64,000 nt of DNA from Chitinophagaceae bacterium (GTDB lineage Bacteria > Bacteroidota > Bacteroidia > Chitinophagales > Chitinophagaceae), in contig JAFKGR010000009.1 of assembly GCA_017307735.1 (NCBI GenBank), positions 1 to 64,000 on the forward strand, given 5' to 3'. This document shows, piece after piece, positions 8,671 to 16,591 of this stretch; positions within the stretch are counted from its first letter, which is position 1, and every line of letters starts with the position of its first letter. Under the pieces are notes generated by a model. That model made no database searches. It was not told the origin of the DNA and saw nothing but the letters and a program-made list of their open reading frames with translations. The position numbers and the translations under genes were made by a program.

Positions 8671-9708
8671 TTGGTAAAGATTGCAGACATAGAATTGCCA
8701 GATTTTCCATTGCTGCTTGCTCCGATGGAAGACGTGAGCGATCCGCCTTTTCGCCAGGTGTGCAAAGAAAATGGCGCCGATATGCTCTACACTGAATTCA
8801 TAAGCAGTGAAGGTTTGATCCGTGATGCAATTAAAAGCAGAAAGAAACTGGATATATTTCCCTACGAACGGCCGGTGGGGATTCAGATTTTTGGCGGAGA
8901 TGAAGACAGCCTTTCCATTGCTGCCCATATTGTGGAAGTCACAAATCCCAATGTACTTGACATCAATTTCGGTTGTCCGGTAAAAAAAGTAGTCACACAC
9001 GGTGCAGGTGCCGGAGTATTGAAAGATATTGATTTGATGGTTCGCCTGACGGAAGCTGTGGTAAAGAGTACATCGCTGCCGGTGACGGTAAAAACCCGGT
9101 TAGGATGGGATGAGAGTTCAAAAAATATTGAAGAAGTAGCCGAACGTTTGCAGGATGTGGGAATTAAAGCGCTTTCCATTCACGGACGTACACGTGTGCA
9201 GATGTACAAACCTTATGCAGACTGGACATTGATTGGCAAAGTGAAAAATAATCCACGAATCACAATTCCGGTTTTCGGCAATGGCGATATCAATTCTCCG
9301 CAGAAAGCGGTGGAATACAAGAACCGTTACGGGGTGGATGGAATTATGATAGGAAGAGCGGCCATCGGGTATCCGTGGATATTCCGGGAAGTGAAACATT
9401 TTGCGATGACGGGAGAAATGCTTCCCCCTCCTACGATTAAAGAAAGAGTGGATGTGTGCCGCAAACATTTGCAACGTTCACTGGAATGGAAAGGAGAAAT
9501 AGTGGGCGTATATGAAATGCGGAGACATTATACAAATTACCTGAAAGGATTGCCCAACATTAAAGAATACCGGACAAAATTAGTGACGACAAAAGAACCT
9601 GATGCCATTTTTGAAGTGCTGAACGAAATAGAAAATCATTTTCAGGGATTTGAATTTGAACGTTCTCCGATCGATATGATTAATTATCATGAGAAATGTG
9701 CAATCTGA
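8671..9708 (+). CDS. dusB: tRNA-dihydrouridine synthase B
   Basis: This is an FMN-dependent TIM-barrel enzyme that reduces specific uridines in the tRNA D-loop. Motifs include the N-terminal APMEDVSDPPFR, the catalytic-Cys segment INFGCPVKK, KTRLGWD, SIHGRTR and the C-terminal FMN site VFGNGDI…GIMIGRAAIGYPW. The 345-residue length is typical. Translation very probably starts at the TTG at 8671, because MVKIADIEL fits the family start and no ATG lies before the first barrel strand. It is followed after 42 bp by tadA, another tRNA-modifying enzyme. Confidence 0.95.
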   Translation: MVKIADIELPDFPLLLAPMEDVSDPPFRQVCKENGADMLYTEFISSEGLIRDAIKSRKKLDIFPYERPVGIQIFGGDEDSLSIAAHIVEVTNPNVLDINFGCPVKKVVTHGAGAGVLKDIDLMVRLTEAVVKSTSLPVTVKTRLGWDESSKNIEEVAERLQDVGIKALSIHGRTRVQMYKPYADWTLIGKVKNNPRITIPVFGNGDINSPQKAVEYKNRYGVDGIMIGRAAIGYPWIFREVKHFAMTGEMLPPPTIKERVDVCRKHLQRSLEWKGEIVGVYEMRRHYTNYLKGLPNIKEYRTKLVTTKEPDAIFEVLNEIENHFQGFEFERSPIDMINYHEKCAI

Positions 9709-9750
9709 TTTTTTATTAAAAAGGATTCTTCCGCTAAACAAAGTTTGTGA

Positions 9751-10191
9751 ATGAACAAGACCCACGAAGATTTCATGAAAGTGGCCATGAGAGAGGCTGT
9801 GCGTGCGCTGGAAAATGAGGAAGTTCCTGTGGGAGCGATAGTTGTTATGAACAACCGGATTATTGGCAAAGGTTTCAACCAGGTGGAAATGCTCCACGAT
9901 CCGACCGCACATGCAGAAATGATTGCCATCACTGCAGCCTGCAATACATTGGGAGGAAAATACATGACAGATGCTACGTTGTACGTGACGGTGGAGCCAT
10001 GTACCATGTGTTGCGGCGCATTGTATTGGAGCAAAATATCGAGAGTTGTTTATGGGGCATCAGATCCCAAACACGGTGGATTGTCATTGCATGGAAACCT
10101 CCTGCATCCTAAAACAGAAATCATCTGTGGAATAATGGCAGATGAATGTGGTGCATTGATGACCGATTTTTTTAAGTCGAAAAGAAATTGA
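9751..10191 (+). CDS. tadA: tRNA-specific adenosine deaminase
   Basis: TadA deaminates A34 to inosine in tRNA-Arg(ACG). The zinc site is complete: HAE (H54, with catalytic E56) and PCTMC (C84, C87). Length is 146 residues, which is normal. The sequence around the active site (HDPTAHAEMIAI, TVEPCTMC) and the C-terminal LHPKTEI segment match the TadA branch better than guanine or cytosine deaminases. The gene lies directly downstream of dusB on the same strand. Confidence 0.93.
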   Translation: MNKTHEDFMKVAMREAVRALENEEVPVGAIVVMNNRIIGKGFNQVEMLHDPTAHAEMIAITAACNTLGGKYMTDATLYVTVEPCTMCCGALYWSKISRVVYGASDPKHGGLSLHGNLLHPKTEIICGIMADECGALMTDFFKSKRN

Positions 10192-10395
10192 AAGGTTTTG
10201 CCGGCTCTGTGTAAAGCCTGAATCATTTATTAAAATAGTGAAAAAGCCTCAGGAGCTAAAGAATATCTGAATATTGGTCTCAATCATTCAGGTTTCCAAA
10301 TTGAGCACGATTCCTAAGGTTAGTTTGGCATAATTTTTTATTTTGCAAAATAAGAGAGGTCAAATCCAAAGTTAGCAGCATTTAATTTAGATGTC

Positions 10396-11508
10396 ATGAT
10401 GAATAAAACTCCGGCCTATCTGACAAATGATGAAGAAAACAAGTTGTTTGTTGAGTTGGCAAAAAAGGTAAAAGATCGCATTAAATCAATTCCCGAAAAG
10501 AGGGGCGCTTACATAAAAGTGAAGGCAATTGTTCTGCCTTTCCTTTATTTTGGAAGTTATGTTTTTGCTTTGTTTAATACGGCTGACAAGGGGTTGTATA
10601 TCGGTCTATATGTATTCATGGGTATAAATATTGTTTTAATTTATCTCAATCTGATTCATGAAGCTGCACACGACAGTATTTATAAAACAAAAAAATACAA
10701 CAAGTGGGTATTGAATATTCTGAATCTGGTGGGAGCAAACAGTTATATGTGGCGCAACCGTCATATCCTCAGCCACCATCATTACCCCAATGTCGACGGA
10801 TGGGATACAGATATTGAACAGAGTGGTCCTATACTCGTTTATCCGCATGCCGAACCCAAAGGAATTCAGAAATATCAACACAAATATTTCATTTTTATTT
10901 ATCCGTTTTATCTGTTTAACTGGATGCTGATTCGCGATTTCAGAGATTTTTTTGGAAAGAAAAGAGTTATCCGCAGAGTGCATGGAGTGCCACCGGTCAA
11001 AGAAAAAATTAAAATGATCCTGTATAAACTCTTTTATTTCTTTTATCAGATTGCTGTGCCCGTTCTTTTTTTCGATGCTTCTTTCGGACTGGCTTTTGGT
11101 GCATGGTTTCTGCAGGTATTAGTCGCCAGCATTTTTGCATTGTTTGTTTTACTTCCGCTGCATCCGTTGCCTGACAACGAATTTCCCGAACCAGATGAAC
11201 TGAATAATCTCCCCTTTTCATGGATGAAACATCAACTGGAAGTAACCAATGATCTGAAGCCCAACAACTGGTTTATCCGCAATATTCTCGGCAATTTTAA
11301 TTTTCATGTGGCGCATCATCTTTTTCCGAGTTATCCTTACGTTTATTACAATGAGATAACAGATGAGATTGTAAAATTTGCAGGCGAACACCATCTGGTC
11401 TATAAAAGATTTCCATTGTTTACTGCCCTGCACAAACACTACGATTTGCTTAGAATGAACGCCAAAGGAGCATCCCTTCACCACGTGTTTGAAGAACTGG
11501 ATTCTTAG
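10396..11508 (+). CDS. Membrane fatty acid desaturase
   Basis: This is a di-iron integral membrane desaturase that introduces a double bond into an acyl chain of a lipid or acyl-CoA. The three histidine boxes are visible: HEAAHD (H88-H92), HILSHHH (H123-H129) and HVAHH (H304-H308). Several membrane helices separate the boxes. Length is 370 residues. Two adjacent ATGs (10396, 10399) could start it. Regioselectivity cannot be deduced. It stands alone between tadA and the convergent sigma-factor operon. Confidence 0.85.
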   Translation: MMNKTPAYLTNDEENKLFVELAKKVKDRIKSIPEKRGAYIKVKAIVLPFLYFGSYVFALFNTADKGLYIGLYVFMGINIVLIYLNLIHEAAHDSIYKTKKYNKWVLNILNLVGANSYMWRNRHILSHHHYPNVDGWDTDIEQSGPILVYPHAEPKGIQKYQHKYFIFIYPFYLFNWMLIRDFRDFFGKKRVIRRVHGVPPVKEKIKMILYKLFYFFYQIAVPVLFFDASFGLAFGAWFLQVLVASIFALFVLLPLHPLPDNEFPEPDELNNLPFSWMKHQLEVTNDLKPNNWFIRNILGNFNFHVAHHLFPSYPYVYYNEITDEIVKFAGEHHLVYKRFPLFTALHKHYDLLRMNAKGASLHHVFEELDS

Positions 11509-11587
11509 TTTGTAATGTCTCTGGATTGATATGTTCAATTAAAAAGAGGTGGTATAGTTCATACCTGTCATAGGTTTGATCCATGCT

Positions 11588-11977
11588 TTACCTAAACATT
11601 CTCCGGTAAATTTTTCCGATAAAAATGGTTTGAACCAACACCATAACCAGGATTCCCAACGCACTGTATAAAATATAAGGAGGCAGAGAAATCCTGAAAT
11701 GAAAATCGGGAATGCGGTCAAGGAAATGATTCAGAGTGGATATGGTTCCCGATGGTGGGTCTTTTACTAAAAGGATAGTTACTAAAACAACCAAAACAGC
11801 ACCGGCCAATACAGAAAGGAAAATCCTTTTTGAAATGATTGGCTTGTAAATATTTTCCATAGAAGTTTTGGAAATTCTATCCATTACTTTGTTTGAAAAA
11901 TCAACAGGAGGCATTTCCAAACCTTCTCCTTTTAAAGTTTGCTTTATCAAATTGTCAATATGTGAATCCCTGTCCAT
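11588..11977 (-). CDS. Small two-helix membrane protein, probable anti-sigma partner
   Basis: The protein has 129 residues: a soluble N-terminus (DNLIKQTLKGEGLEMPP, then FSNKVMDRI) and two membrane helices at about residues 50-70 and 100-120. I recognise no named domain. A cytoplasmic N-terminus, a membrane anchor and a position 5 bp after an ECF sigma factor gene are the usual features of an anti-sigma factor. The call rests on context, not on a motif. Confidence 0.6.
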   Translation of the reverse strand: MDRDSHIDNLIKQTLKGEGLEMPPVDFSNKVMDRISKTSMENIYKPIISKRIFLSVLAGAVLVVLVTILLVKDPPSGTISTLNHFLDRIPDFHFRISLPPYILYSALGILVMVLVQTIFIGKIYRRMFR

Positions 11978-11982
11978 TATTA

Positions 11983-12561
11983 TTACAAATTTAATGTGGA
12001 AATGATTTCTTCTTTTGTTTGAAGTTGTTTCATCAGTTTCGACCGGATGCGGTGAAGTTTAATTTTCAGATTATTTTCTCTGAATCCCATGATCTCTGAA
12101 ATCTCTTTGAGAGAAAGATTCTCATAATAATAGAGGAGTACGATGATCCTGCTCTCCGGAGGAAGGGAATCAATAGCGCCTTTCAGAATGCTTTTTATAA
12201 TCCTGGAATCCATTTCCGATTCTGACCGGGTTTCACTTGTGATGCTGCTCCCAATCTCTGCTTTTTCCCAATCTGTTTTATACTTTGAATGCCTGAATTT
12301 CTTTGCCAGATCCAGGGAATGATTAAAAGCAATTTTATACAGCCAGGTAGAAAATGCGGCCTGCTTATTAAATTTCCCTAATCCGTGAAAACATTTTACA
12401 AAAATCTCCTGAGCGGCATCTTCGGCATCTTCTCTGTTGCCTAAAATTCTGAAAGCAATGGCAAAAACCAGGTTTTGATATTTTTCAACGAGATGCCTGA
12501 ATGGCATTTCATCTCCATTCAATATCTGTTCAATCCAAATATTATCTTCCCTGTTTTCCAA
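11983..12561 (-). CDS. RNA polymerase sigma factor, ECF subfamily
   Basis: This 192-residue protein has sigma region 2 (LVEKYQNLVFAIAFRILGN, then DAEDAAQEIFVKCF and STWLYKIAFN) and region 4.2 (LPPESRIIVLLYYYENLSLKEISEIMG, followed by the DNA-binding helix). There is no region 3. The best start is the TTG at 12559-12561, since the normal ECF N-terminus (IEQILNGDEMPFRHL) begins soon after it. An ECF-type promoter ends about 10 bp upstream, so the message would be nearly leaderless and probably autoregulated. The putative anti-sigma gene follows after 5 bp. Confidence 0.92.
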   Translation of the reverse strand: MENREDNIWIEQILNGDEMPFRHLVEKYQNLVFAIAFRILGNREDAEDAAQEIFVKCFHGLGKFNKQAAFSTWLYKIAFNHSLDLAKKFRHSKYKTDWEKAEIGSSITSETRSESEMDSRIIKSILKGAIDSLPPESRIIVLLYYYENLSLKEISEIMGFRENNLKIKLHRIRSKLMKQLQTKEEIISTLNL

Positions 12562-12570
12562 AACTAAAGT

Positions 12571-12600
12571 TTAGACGACAGAATAAAATTCCGGTTACAC
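12571..12600 (-). promoter_or_regulatory. ECF-type promoter of the sigma factor gene
   Basis: The reverse strand reads TGTAAC (12599-12594), a 16-bp spacer, then CGTCTAA (12577-12571). This is the classical ECF pattern of an AAC-type -35 and a CGTC -10. The distance to the TTG start at 12561 leaves almost no 5' leader. The -35 region is one arm of a palindrome shared with the opposite gene. Confidence 0.6.
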
Positions 12601-12620
12601 AAAAATATTTTCATAAAAAA

Positions 12621-12651
12621 GTGTAACCGTGTTGAAAAGATCCTCGTCAAA
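12621..12651 (+). promoter_or_regulatory. ECF-type promoter of the DUF6249 gene
   Basis: The + strand reads TGTAAC (12622-12627), a 17-bp spacer, then CGTCAAA (12645-12651), matching the sigma-factor promoter on the other strand. Arms CGGTTACAC (12592-12600) and GTGTAACCG (12621-12629) are exact inverted repeats, so the same -35 sequence faces both ways. The ATG follows 40 bp after the -10 box. Confidence 0.6.
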
Positions 12652-12691
12652 GTTGTCAGAAATTTATTTAAAAACTTTAAAAACTTGTTTT

Positions 12692-13045
12692 ATGGACGTC
12701 GGAACAGTTCTCAATGTATTAATCATCTTTGGTACATTGTTCGGAATCATTTATGTCATTATTGCCTCCAGGACGCGTGTCAGGCTGGCGCTGGTTGAGA
12801 AAGGAGCAGATGCATCCATTTTTGTCTCAAACCGTTCAGCGCCTAAGTCAAATATATTTCCACTTATACTCGTAAATCTTGCTTTGCTTTTGCTGGCGTC
12901 GGGGATCGGTATCTTTTTGGCAGCCATCCTGCACCAGGCTTTCGGAGTGGAAGAGGGAGTTTCGTATCCGGGATCCATTTTGACACTGGCCGGATTGGCG
13001 CTTTTTGTCGGATACAGAATTTCATCAAAAGCCATGAAAGAATAA
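12692..13045 (+). CDS. DUF6249 domain membrane protein
   Basis: The 117-residue protein has a membrane helix at the N-terminus, the family-typical cytoplasmic segment RLALVEKGADASIF, and two further helices (PLILVNLALLLLASGIGIFL and a C-terminal one). Function is unknown. DUF6249 proteins are often found beside ECF sigma genes in Bacteroidota, as here. I start it at ATG 12692; the frame extends to a GTG at 12629, but that codon lies inside the promoter. A matching ECF-like promoter suggests it is a target of the divergent sigma factor. Confidence 0.8.
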   Translation: MDVGTVLNVLIIFGTLFGIIYVIIASRTRVRLALVEKGADASIFVSNRSAPKSNIFPLILVNLALLLLASGIGIFLAAILHQAFGVEEGVSYPGSILTLAGLALFVGYRISSKAMKE

Positions 13046-13192
13046 ACATGGCAAGACTCTGGCGGATAACGGAATTAATAGTCTTGAAACCGGGAGGTAA
13101 CTTTTAATCAGTCAGGAATGGGAACTCTCAGGTTTATAATCTTGTTTTTTGCCGGAATAAAAGTGAGTTGATTTTTAAAATAAACAGGGTAT

Positions 13193-13222
13193 AAAAAAAT
13201 GCCTTCCTGTTTTCAGGAAGGC
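13193..13222 (-). terminator. Rho-independent terminator of the SOD gene
   Basis: A perfect stem GCCTTCCTG-TTTT-CAGGAAGGC at 13201-13222 is followed, on the reverse strand, by a run of seven T (13199-13193). It lies 27 bp after the SOD stop codon. Confidence 0.85.
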
Positions 13223-13248
13223 GCCCTGTTGCTTATTGATTTCAATTT

Positions 13249-13863
13249 TTATTTCATTGCTTTTGCATAGAGTTCACCAACTTTTTTCCAGTTGACTACA
13301 TTCCAGAAAGCGTTCAGATAATCACCGCGTTTATTCTGATATTTCAGATAATAAGCATGTTCCCAAACATCCACTCCGAGAATCGGGGTGCATTTGCATT
13401 CTGCCACATCCATCAGCGGATTGTCCTGATTCGGGGAGGAACAAATTACCAGTTTGTGACCCGGATCAACTGCCAGCCATGCCCAACCGCTTCCAAAACG
13501 TCCGGCTCCGGCAGCATTGAATTTTTCTTTCATGGCATCCAGGTTTCCAAATTCTTTGTCGATGGCTGCTGCAAGATCAGCATCGGGTTTGCTGGCATTG
13601 TTGTGAGGAGCCATCACTTCCCAGAATAGACTGTGATTCCAATGTCCGCCTGCATTGTTTCTGATAGCAGCGCCTGCTTTGCCTGCATTCTTCAGAATTT
13701 CTTCGAGTGCTTTATTCTCGTATTCTGTTCCGGCAATGGCTTTATTGAGGTTGTTTACATATCCGCCATGATGTTTGTCGTGGTGGATTTCCATAGTTTG
13801 TTTGTCGATGTAGGGCTCCAGTGCATCATAAGCATAAGGCAAAGGAGGTAATGTGAATGCCAT
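13249..13863 (-). CDS. sodB: Superoxide dismutase (Fe/Mn)
   Basis: This enzyme dismutates superoxide to peroxide and oxygen. All metal ligands are present in the 204-residue form: H27 ([11 protein letters not shown]), H77 ([10 protein letters not shown]), D165 and H169 ([15 protein letters not shown]). I start at the ATG at 13863 ([17 protein letters not shown]), the standard family start, rather than at upstream in-frame codons. Fe versus Mn use is not settled by the motifs. A near-perfect Fur-box core lies 25 bp upstream, and a strong terminator follows, so it is probably a single-gene unit. The symbol sodB is given for the Fe/Mn family and could equally be sodA. Confidence 0.93.
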   Translation of the reverse strand: MAFTLPPLPYAYDALEPYIDKQTMEIHHDKHHGGYVNNLNKAIAGTEYENKALEEILKNAGKAGAAIRNNAGGHWNHSLFWEVMAPHNNASKPDADLAAAIDKEFGNLDAMKEKFNAAGAGRFGSGWAWLAVDPGHKLVICSSPNQDNPLMDVAECKCTPILGVDVWEHAYYLKYQNKRGDYLNAFWNVVNWKKVGELYAKAMK

Positions 13864-13887
13864 TTTTTGTAAAGATTTAAAAAGTGA

Positions 13888-13906
13888 AAAAATGATAATC
13901 ATTAAA
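13888..13906 (-). promoter_or_regulatory. Fur-box-like operator upstream of SOD
   Basis: The sequence aaaaATGATAATCATtaaa matches the 19-bp Fur consensus GATAATGATAATCATTATC at 15 of 19 positions, with an unbroken core AATGATAATCATTA. It lies 25-43 bp before the SOD start codon, where a repressor would block initiation. A Fur or PerR-type metalloregulator is likely, by inference from the motif only. Confidence 0.55.
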
Positions 13907-14131
13907 TAACACAAGAATTAATTTTAAAAAAAAGATCCCTGAGCTACCATTGATTACGAAACCTTGTCGCAAAATGTATGCCTTGAATTAATTATGTGTC
14001 AGATGTACAGACAGAAATGTGGAATTGTTGATAAGTTATCCGAAATAAACAATGGCTGCAATTGCCATTATTTTTTAAGAAATGAATTGGCAAAGAGGGT
14101 TGTTTTCATATCGGATACAGATTCAACCGGG

Positions 14132-14272
14132 ATTTTGCAGTAGCCTCGAGGCTACTGCAAAATGCGTAAGGGGTTGTGGGAAGCATCCCGGTAACCCCGA
14201 CATAGAAAGCCTTTGCGAAAATATTTTATTTGAGCATTAGGCTTTCTTAGTCGTTTGCAGTCAACTGCAAAA
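14132..14272. repeat. MITE-like palindromic repeat element (about 140 bp)
   Basis: The element starts with a perfect 32-bp palindrome at 14132-14163 (TTTTGCAGTAGCCTC and its complement). It ends with a second, related palindrome at 14254-14271 (TTTGCAGT-CA-ACTGCAAA). The outer ends are 9-bp terminal inverted repeats, TTTTGCAGT (14133-14141) and ACTGCAAAA (14264-14272). No clear target duplication flanks it. The first palindrome lacks a T-tract on either strand, so it is not an ordinary terminator. It lies between yidD and the SOD promoter. Confidence 0.5.
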
Positions 14273-14291
14273 CTTGGGTTCAAATAATTTA

Positions 14292-14519
14292 TCAGGGAAC
14301 AGGATCCTCGCCGTGACCGCCCCATGGGTGGCATCGGCTGATGCGTTTTAGCGTAAGCCAGAATCCTTTGATCGGTCCGTATTTCTTAAATGCTTCCAAT
14401 CCGTATTGTGAACAGGTAGGTGTAAATCTGCAGGTGGGTGCCATCCAGGGTGAAATGGCCAATTGATAAAACCGGATAACCGCAATAAAGGGCAACGACA
14501 AAAGGTGTTTTACTGTCAT
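14292..14519 (-). CDS. yidD: Membrane protein insertion efficiency factor YidD
   Basis: This small (75-residue) protein assists YidC-dependent membrane insertion. It carries the full family signature: an amphipathic N-terminal helix ([17 protein letters not shown]), the cysteine-rich core [15 protein letters not shown] and the C-terminal [18 protein letters not shown]. It follows a DoxX-like gene by 13 bp on the same strand. No rnpA, yidC or rpmH is nearby, so it is separated from its usual locus. Confidence 0.95.
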   Translation of the reverse strand: MTVKHLLSLPFIAVIRFYQLAISPWMAPTCRFTPTCSQYGLEAFKKYGPIKGFWLTLKRISRCHPWGGHGEDPVP

Positions 14520-14532
14520 TGAAGCAAAGGTA

Positions 14533-14913
14533 CTAATGCTTTGACAAGTTGCCGATGATAATGGCTGCCATGGCGATGGCGGTATCTTTCAGTGCGTTGG
14601 TGGTAAAAAGGGATTTGGCGGCTAACGAGTGGGCGTGAATAATGCCGGGCACATCCACAGAAAAAACAATAATTAATAAAAGCAAGGCCAAAAGGTAACC
14701 GGCAAGCCGAGCCATTCTATCGATGATAAATGACACAGCCGCGAGCAAAAGCGCTACCCCGGAAACATAGGTCAGTATTTTGACTGCGGGCAAAAATCCA
14801 GGAATATTTTGTGACATGCTCGCCGCATTCAAAATTTGGTTGGCACCGAAAAGTCCGATGATAATGCTGAAAATAAAAATCGGAATTTCCATCTGAATGA
14901 CATTTTTCGACAT
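14533..14913 (-). CDS. DoxX-like small membrane protein
   Basis: This is a 126-residue protein with four hydrophobic helices. The C-terminal part ([16 protein letters not shown]) resembles the LKD-x-AIA-GG motif of DoxX-family proteins. That family is broad and its biochemical role is mostly unknown. It lies between purB and yidD on the same strand, with 103 bp and 13 bp gaps. A generic four-helix membrane protein is the alternative. Confidence 0.6.
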   Translation of the reverse strand: MSKNVIQMEIPIFIFSIIIGLFGANQILNAASMSQNIPGFLPAVKILTYVSGVALLLAAVSFIIDRMARLAGYLLALLLLIIVFSVDVPGIIHAHSLAAKSLFTTNALKDTAIAMAAIIIGNLSKH

Positions 14914-15016
14914 AGTAGATTTTGGGTTTTTGACAAATTAAAAATAAATGATTTTTCGATTCTTCTTCAGGGATCCACATTTTACTCCTATCCATTTTTG
15001 CCGGGCCACCGCCGGA

Positions 15017-16351
15017 TCATTTTCCCAAATAGGTTATGGGAGAAAATTGTTTCAGTTCTTTTTTGATTTTGTCATTCACATTTAAAGATTCAATAAAAGA
15101 GTGTATCACTTCTTTTGTGATGTGTTCATTGCCGCGTGTCAAATCCTTCAACGCTTCATAAGGATGAGGATAATTTTCCCGGCGAAGTATGGTTTGAATG
15201 GCTTCTGACACCACAGCCCAGTTGTTTTCAAGATCAGAACTAATTTTTTCATTATTCAGGATTAATTTGTTCAGTCCTTTTTCAAGCGATTCAAAAGCAA
15301 TAAGGGTATGGGCAACAGGAACCCCGATGTTTCTCAAAACAGTGGAATCCGTTAAGTCCCTTTGCAGCCTGGATACCGGAAGTTTTGAAGACAGGTGGAT
15401 CAGAATGGCATTGGCTACACCAAAATTCCCCTCAGCATTTTCGAAGTCAATGGGATTTACTTTGTGTGGCATTGCACTGCTTCCAACTTCATTCTTCTTC
15501 ACTTTCTGTTTGAAATATTCCATGCTGATGTATGTCCATACATCCCTGCACAAATCGATGAGGATGGTATTGATTCTTTTTATTCCGTCAAAATGCGCAG
15601 CCAGCATATCGTAATGTTCGATCTGAGTCGTGTGTTGCTGACGTTTTAAACCCAATTCATTTTTCAGAAAATCATCTGCAAATTTTTTCCAGTTGTATTT
15701 CGGAAATGCGGCGTAGTGTGCATTGAAATTCCCTGTAGCTCCGCCAAATTTTCCGGTAAAAGGTATTGTGTGTAATTGTTTGATCTGCTCGCCCAGCCGT
15801 TCGCAAAAAACTTCCAGTTCTTTGCCGACGCGTGTGGGGGAGGCCGGTTGCCCGTGTGTTCGGGCAAGCATGGGAACATCTTTCCACTGTTTTGCCAATT
15901 GTTTCAGGTGATCATTCAACCCTTTGATTTGCGGAAAATAAATTAATTCCAAAGCATCTTTCCACATCAGGGGAAAAGCCGTATTGTTGATGTCCTGCGA
16001 GGTAAGTCCGAAGTGAACCCATTCTGATATTTTCTCAAGTTGAATTTCTTTCAGTTTTTTCTTGAGGAAATACTCAACCGCTTTGACATCATGGTTGGTT
16101 ATCTTTTCTGTTTCTTTTATTTCCTGAGCGTTTTCAATGGAGAAGTTGTCAGCGATAGAAAAGATTTTTGAAAAGGAAGTTTTGGGTATTTTAAAAAATC
16201 CGCAGTGGCTGAGAAATAAAAAATATCTGACTTCAACTTTCAGCCGGTATTTCATCAATGCATATTCGGAAAAGTAAGCAGATAGTTTTTCGGTTTTGGA
16301 ATGATACCTGCCATCGATGGGCGATACGGCTGTGAGTGGTGATAAAATCAT
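15017..16351 (-). CDS. purB: Adenylosuccinate lyase
   Basis: PurB cleaves SAICAR and adenylosuccinate in purine synthesis. The fumarase/aspartase signature SSAMPHKVNPIDFENAEGN is near residue 290, with HFGLTSQDINNTA and the catalytic-His segment ARTHGQPASPT before it. The N-terminus LSPLTAVSPIDGRY matches the PurB branch. I use the ATG at 16351 (MILSPLTAV); in-frame codons 10 residues further upstream are less likely. Length is 444 residues. Confidence 0.96.
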   Translation of the reverse strand: MILSPLTAVSPIDGRYHSKTEKLSAYFSEYALMKYRLKVEVRYFLFLSHCGFFKIPKTSFSKIFSIADNFSIENAQEIKETEKITNHDVKAVEYFLKKKLKEIQLEKISEWVHFGLTSQDINNTAFPLMWKDALELIYFPQIKGLNDHLKQLAKQWKDVPMLARTHGQPASPTRVGKELEVFCERLGEQIKQLHTIPFTGKFGGATGNFNAHYAAFPKYNWKKFADDFLKNELGLKRQQHTTQIEHYDMLAAHFDGIKRINTILIDLCRDVWTYISMEYFKQKVKKNEVGSSAMPHKVNPIDFENAEGNFGVANAILIHLSSKLPVSRLQRDLTDSTVLRNIGVPVAHTLIAFESLEKGLNKLILNNEKISSDLENNWAVVSEAIQTILRRENYPHPYEALKDLTRGNEHITKEVIHSFIESLNVNDKIKKELKQFSPITYLGK

Positions 16352-16378
16352 GAGAATGGTTTGTCTTGATCGGACGCG

Positions 16379-16386
16379 CAAAATTA
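16379..16386 (-). promoter_or_regulatory. Bacteroidota-type -7 box upstream of purB
   Basis: The reverse strand reads TAATTTTG, an exact TAnnTTTG match, ending 27 bp before the purB ATG. A clear TTG at -33 was not seen, so the call rests on this box and its position. Confidence 0.4.
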
Positions 16387-16558
16387 AATGAATAAGATGT
16401 AGGAATAATCCTGGATTTTTCTAAGCCCAACATTCTCTATCAATATTAAAGAAATACCGGGCAGAAAATATTTCTTTAAACCCGTAAAAGGCATTCAATT
16501 AACTATGGTCAATCGTATAAATTCATTTTAAAGAAATGAATCGACTACTACAATTCTC

Positions 16559-16566
16559 TATATTTG
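16559..16566 (+). promoter_or_regulatory. Bacteroidota-type -7 box upstream of the methyltransferase at 16592
   Basis: TATATTTG is an exact TAnnTTTG match 25 bp before the start codon. The -33 region is weak. Confidence 0.4.
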
Positions 16567-16591
16567 CCGGTCTTTAAATAATAACATTTCA

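Noticed and set aside
8601..8795. A + strand frame in front of dusB
   Set aside because: It is a shifted frame over the start of dusB and lacks any domain.
12629..12691. A longer N-terminus for the DUF6249 protein from a GTG at 12629
   Set aside because: That stretch contains the ECF promoter and a polar sequence unlike the family; ATG 12692 begins exactly at the first membrane helix.
14132..14163. The 32-bp palindrome as a yidD terminator
   Set aside because: No T-tract follows on either strand, and a related palindrome 90 bp away suggests a repeat element instead.
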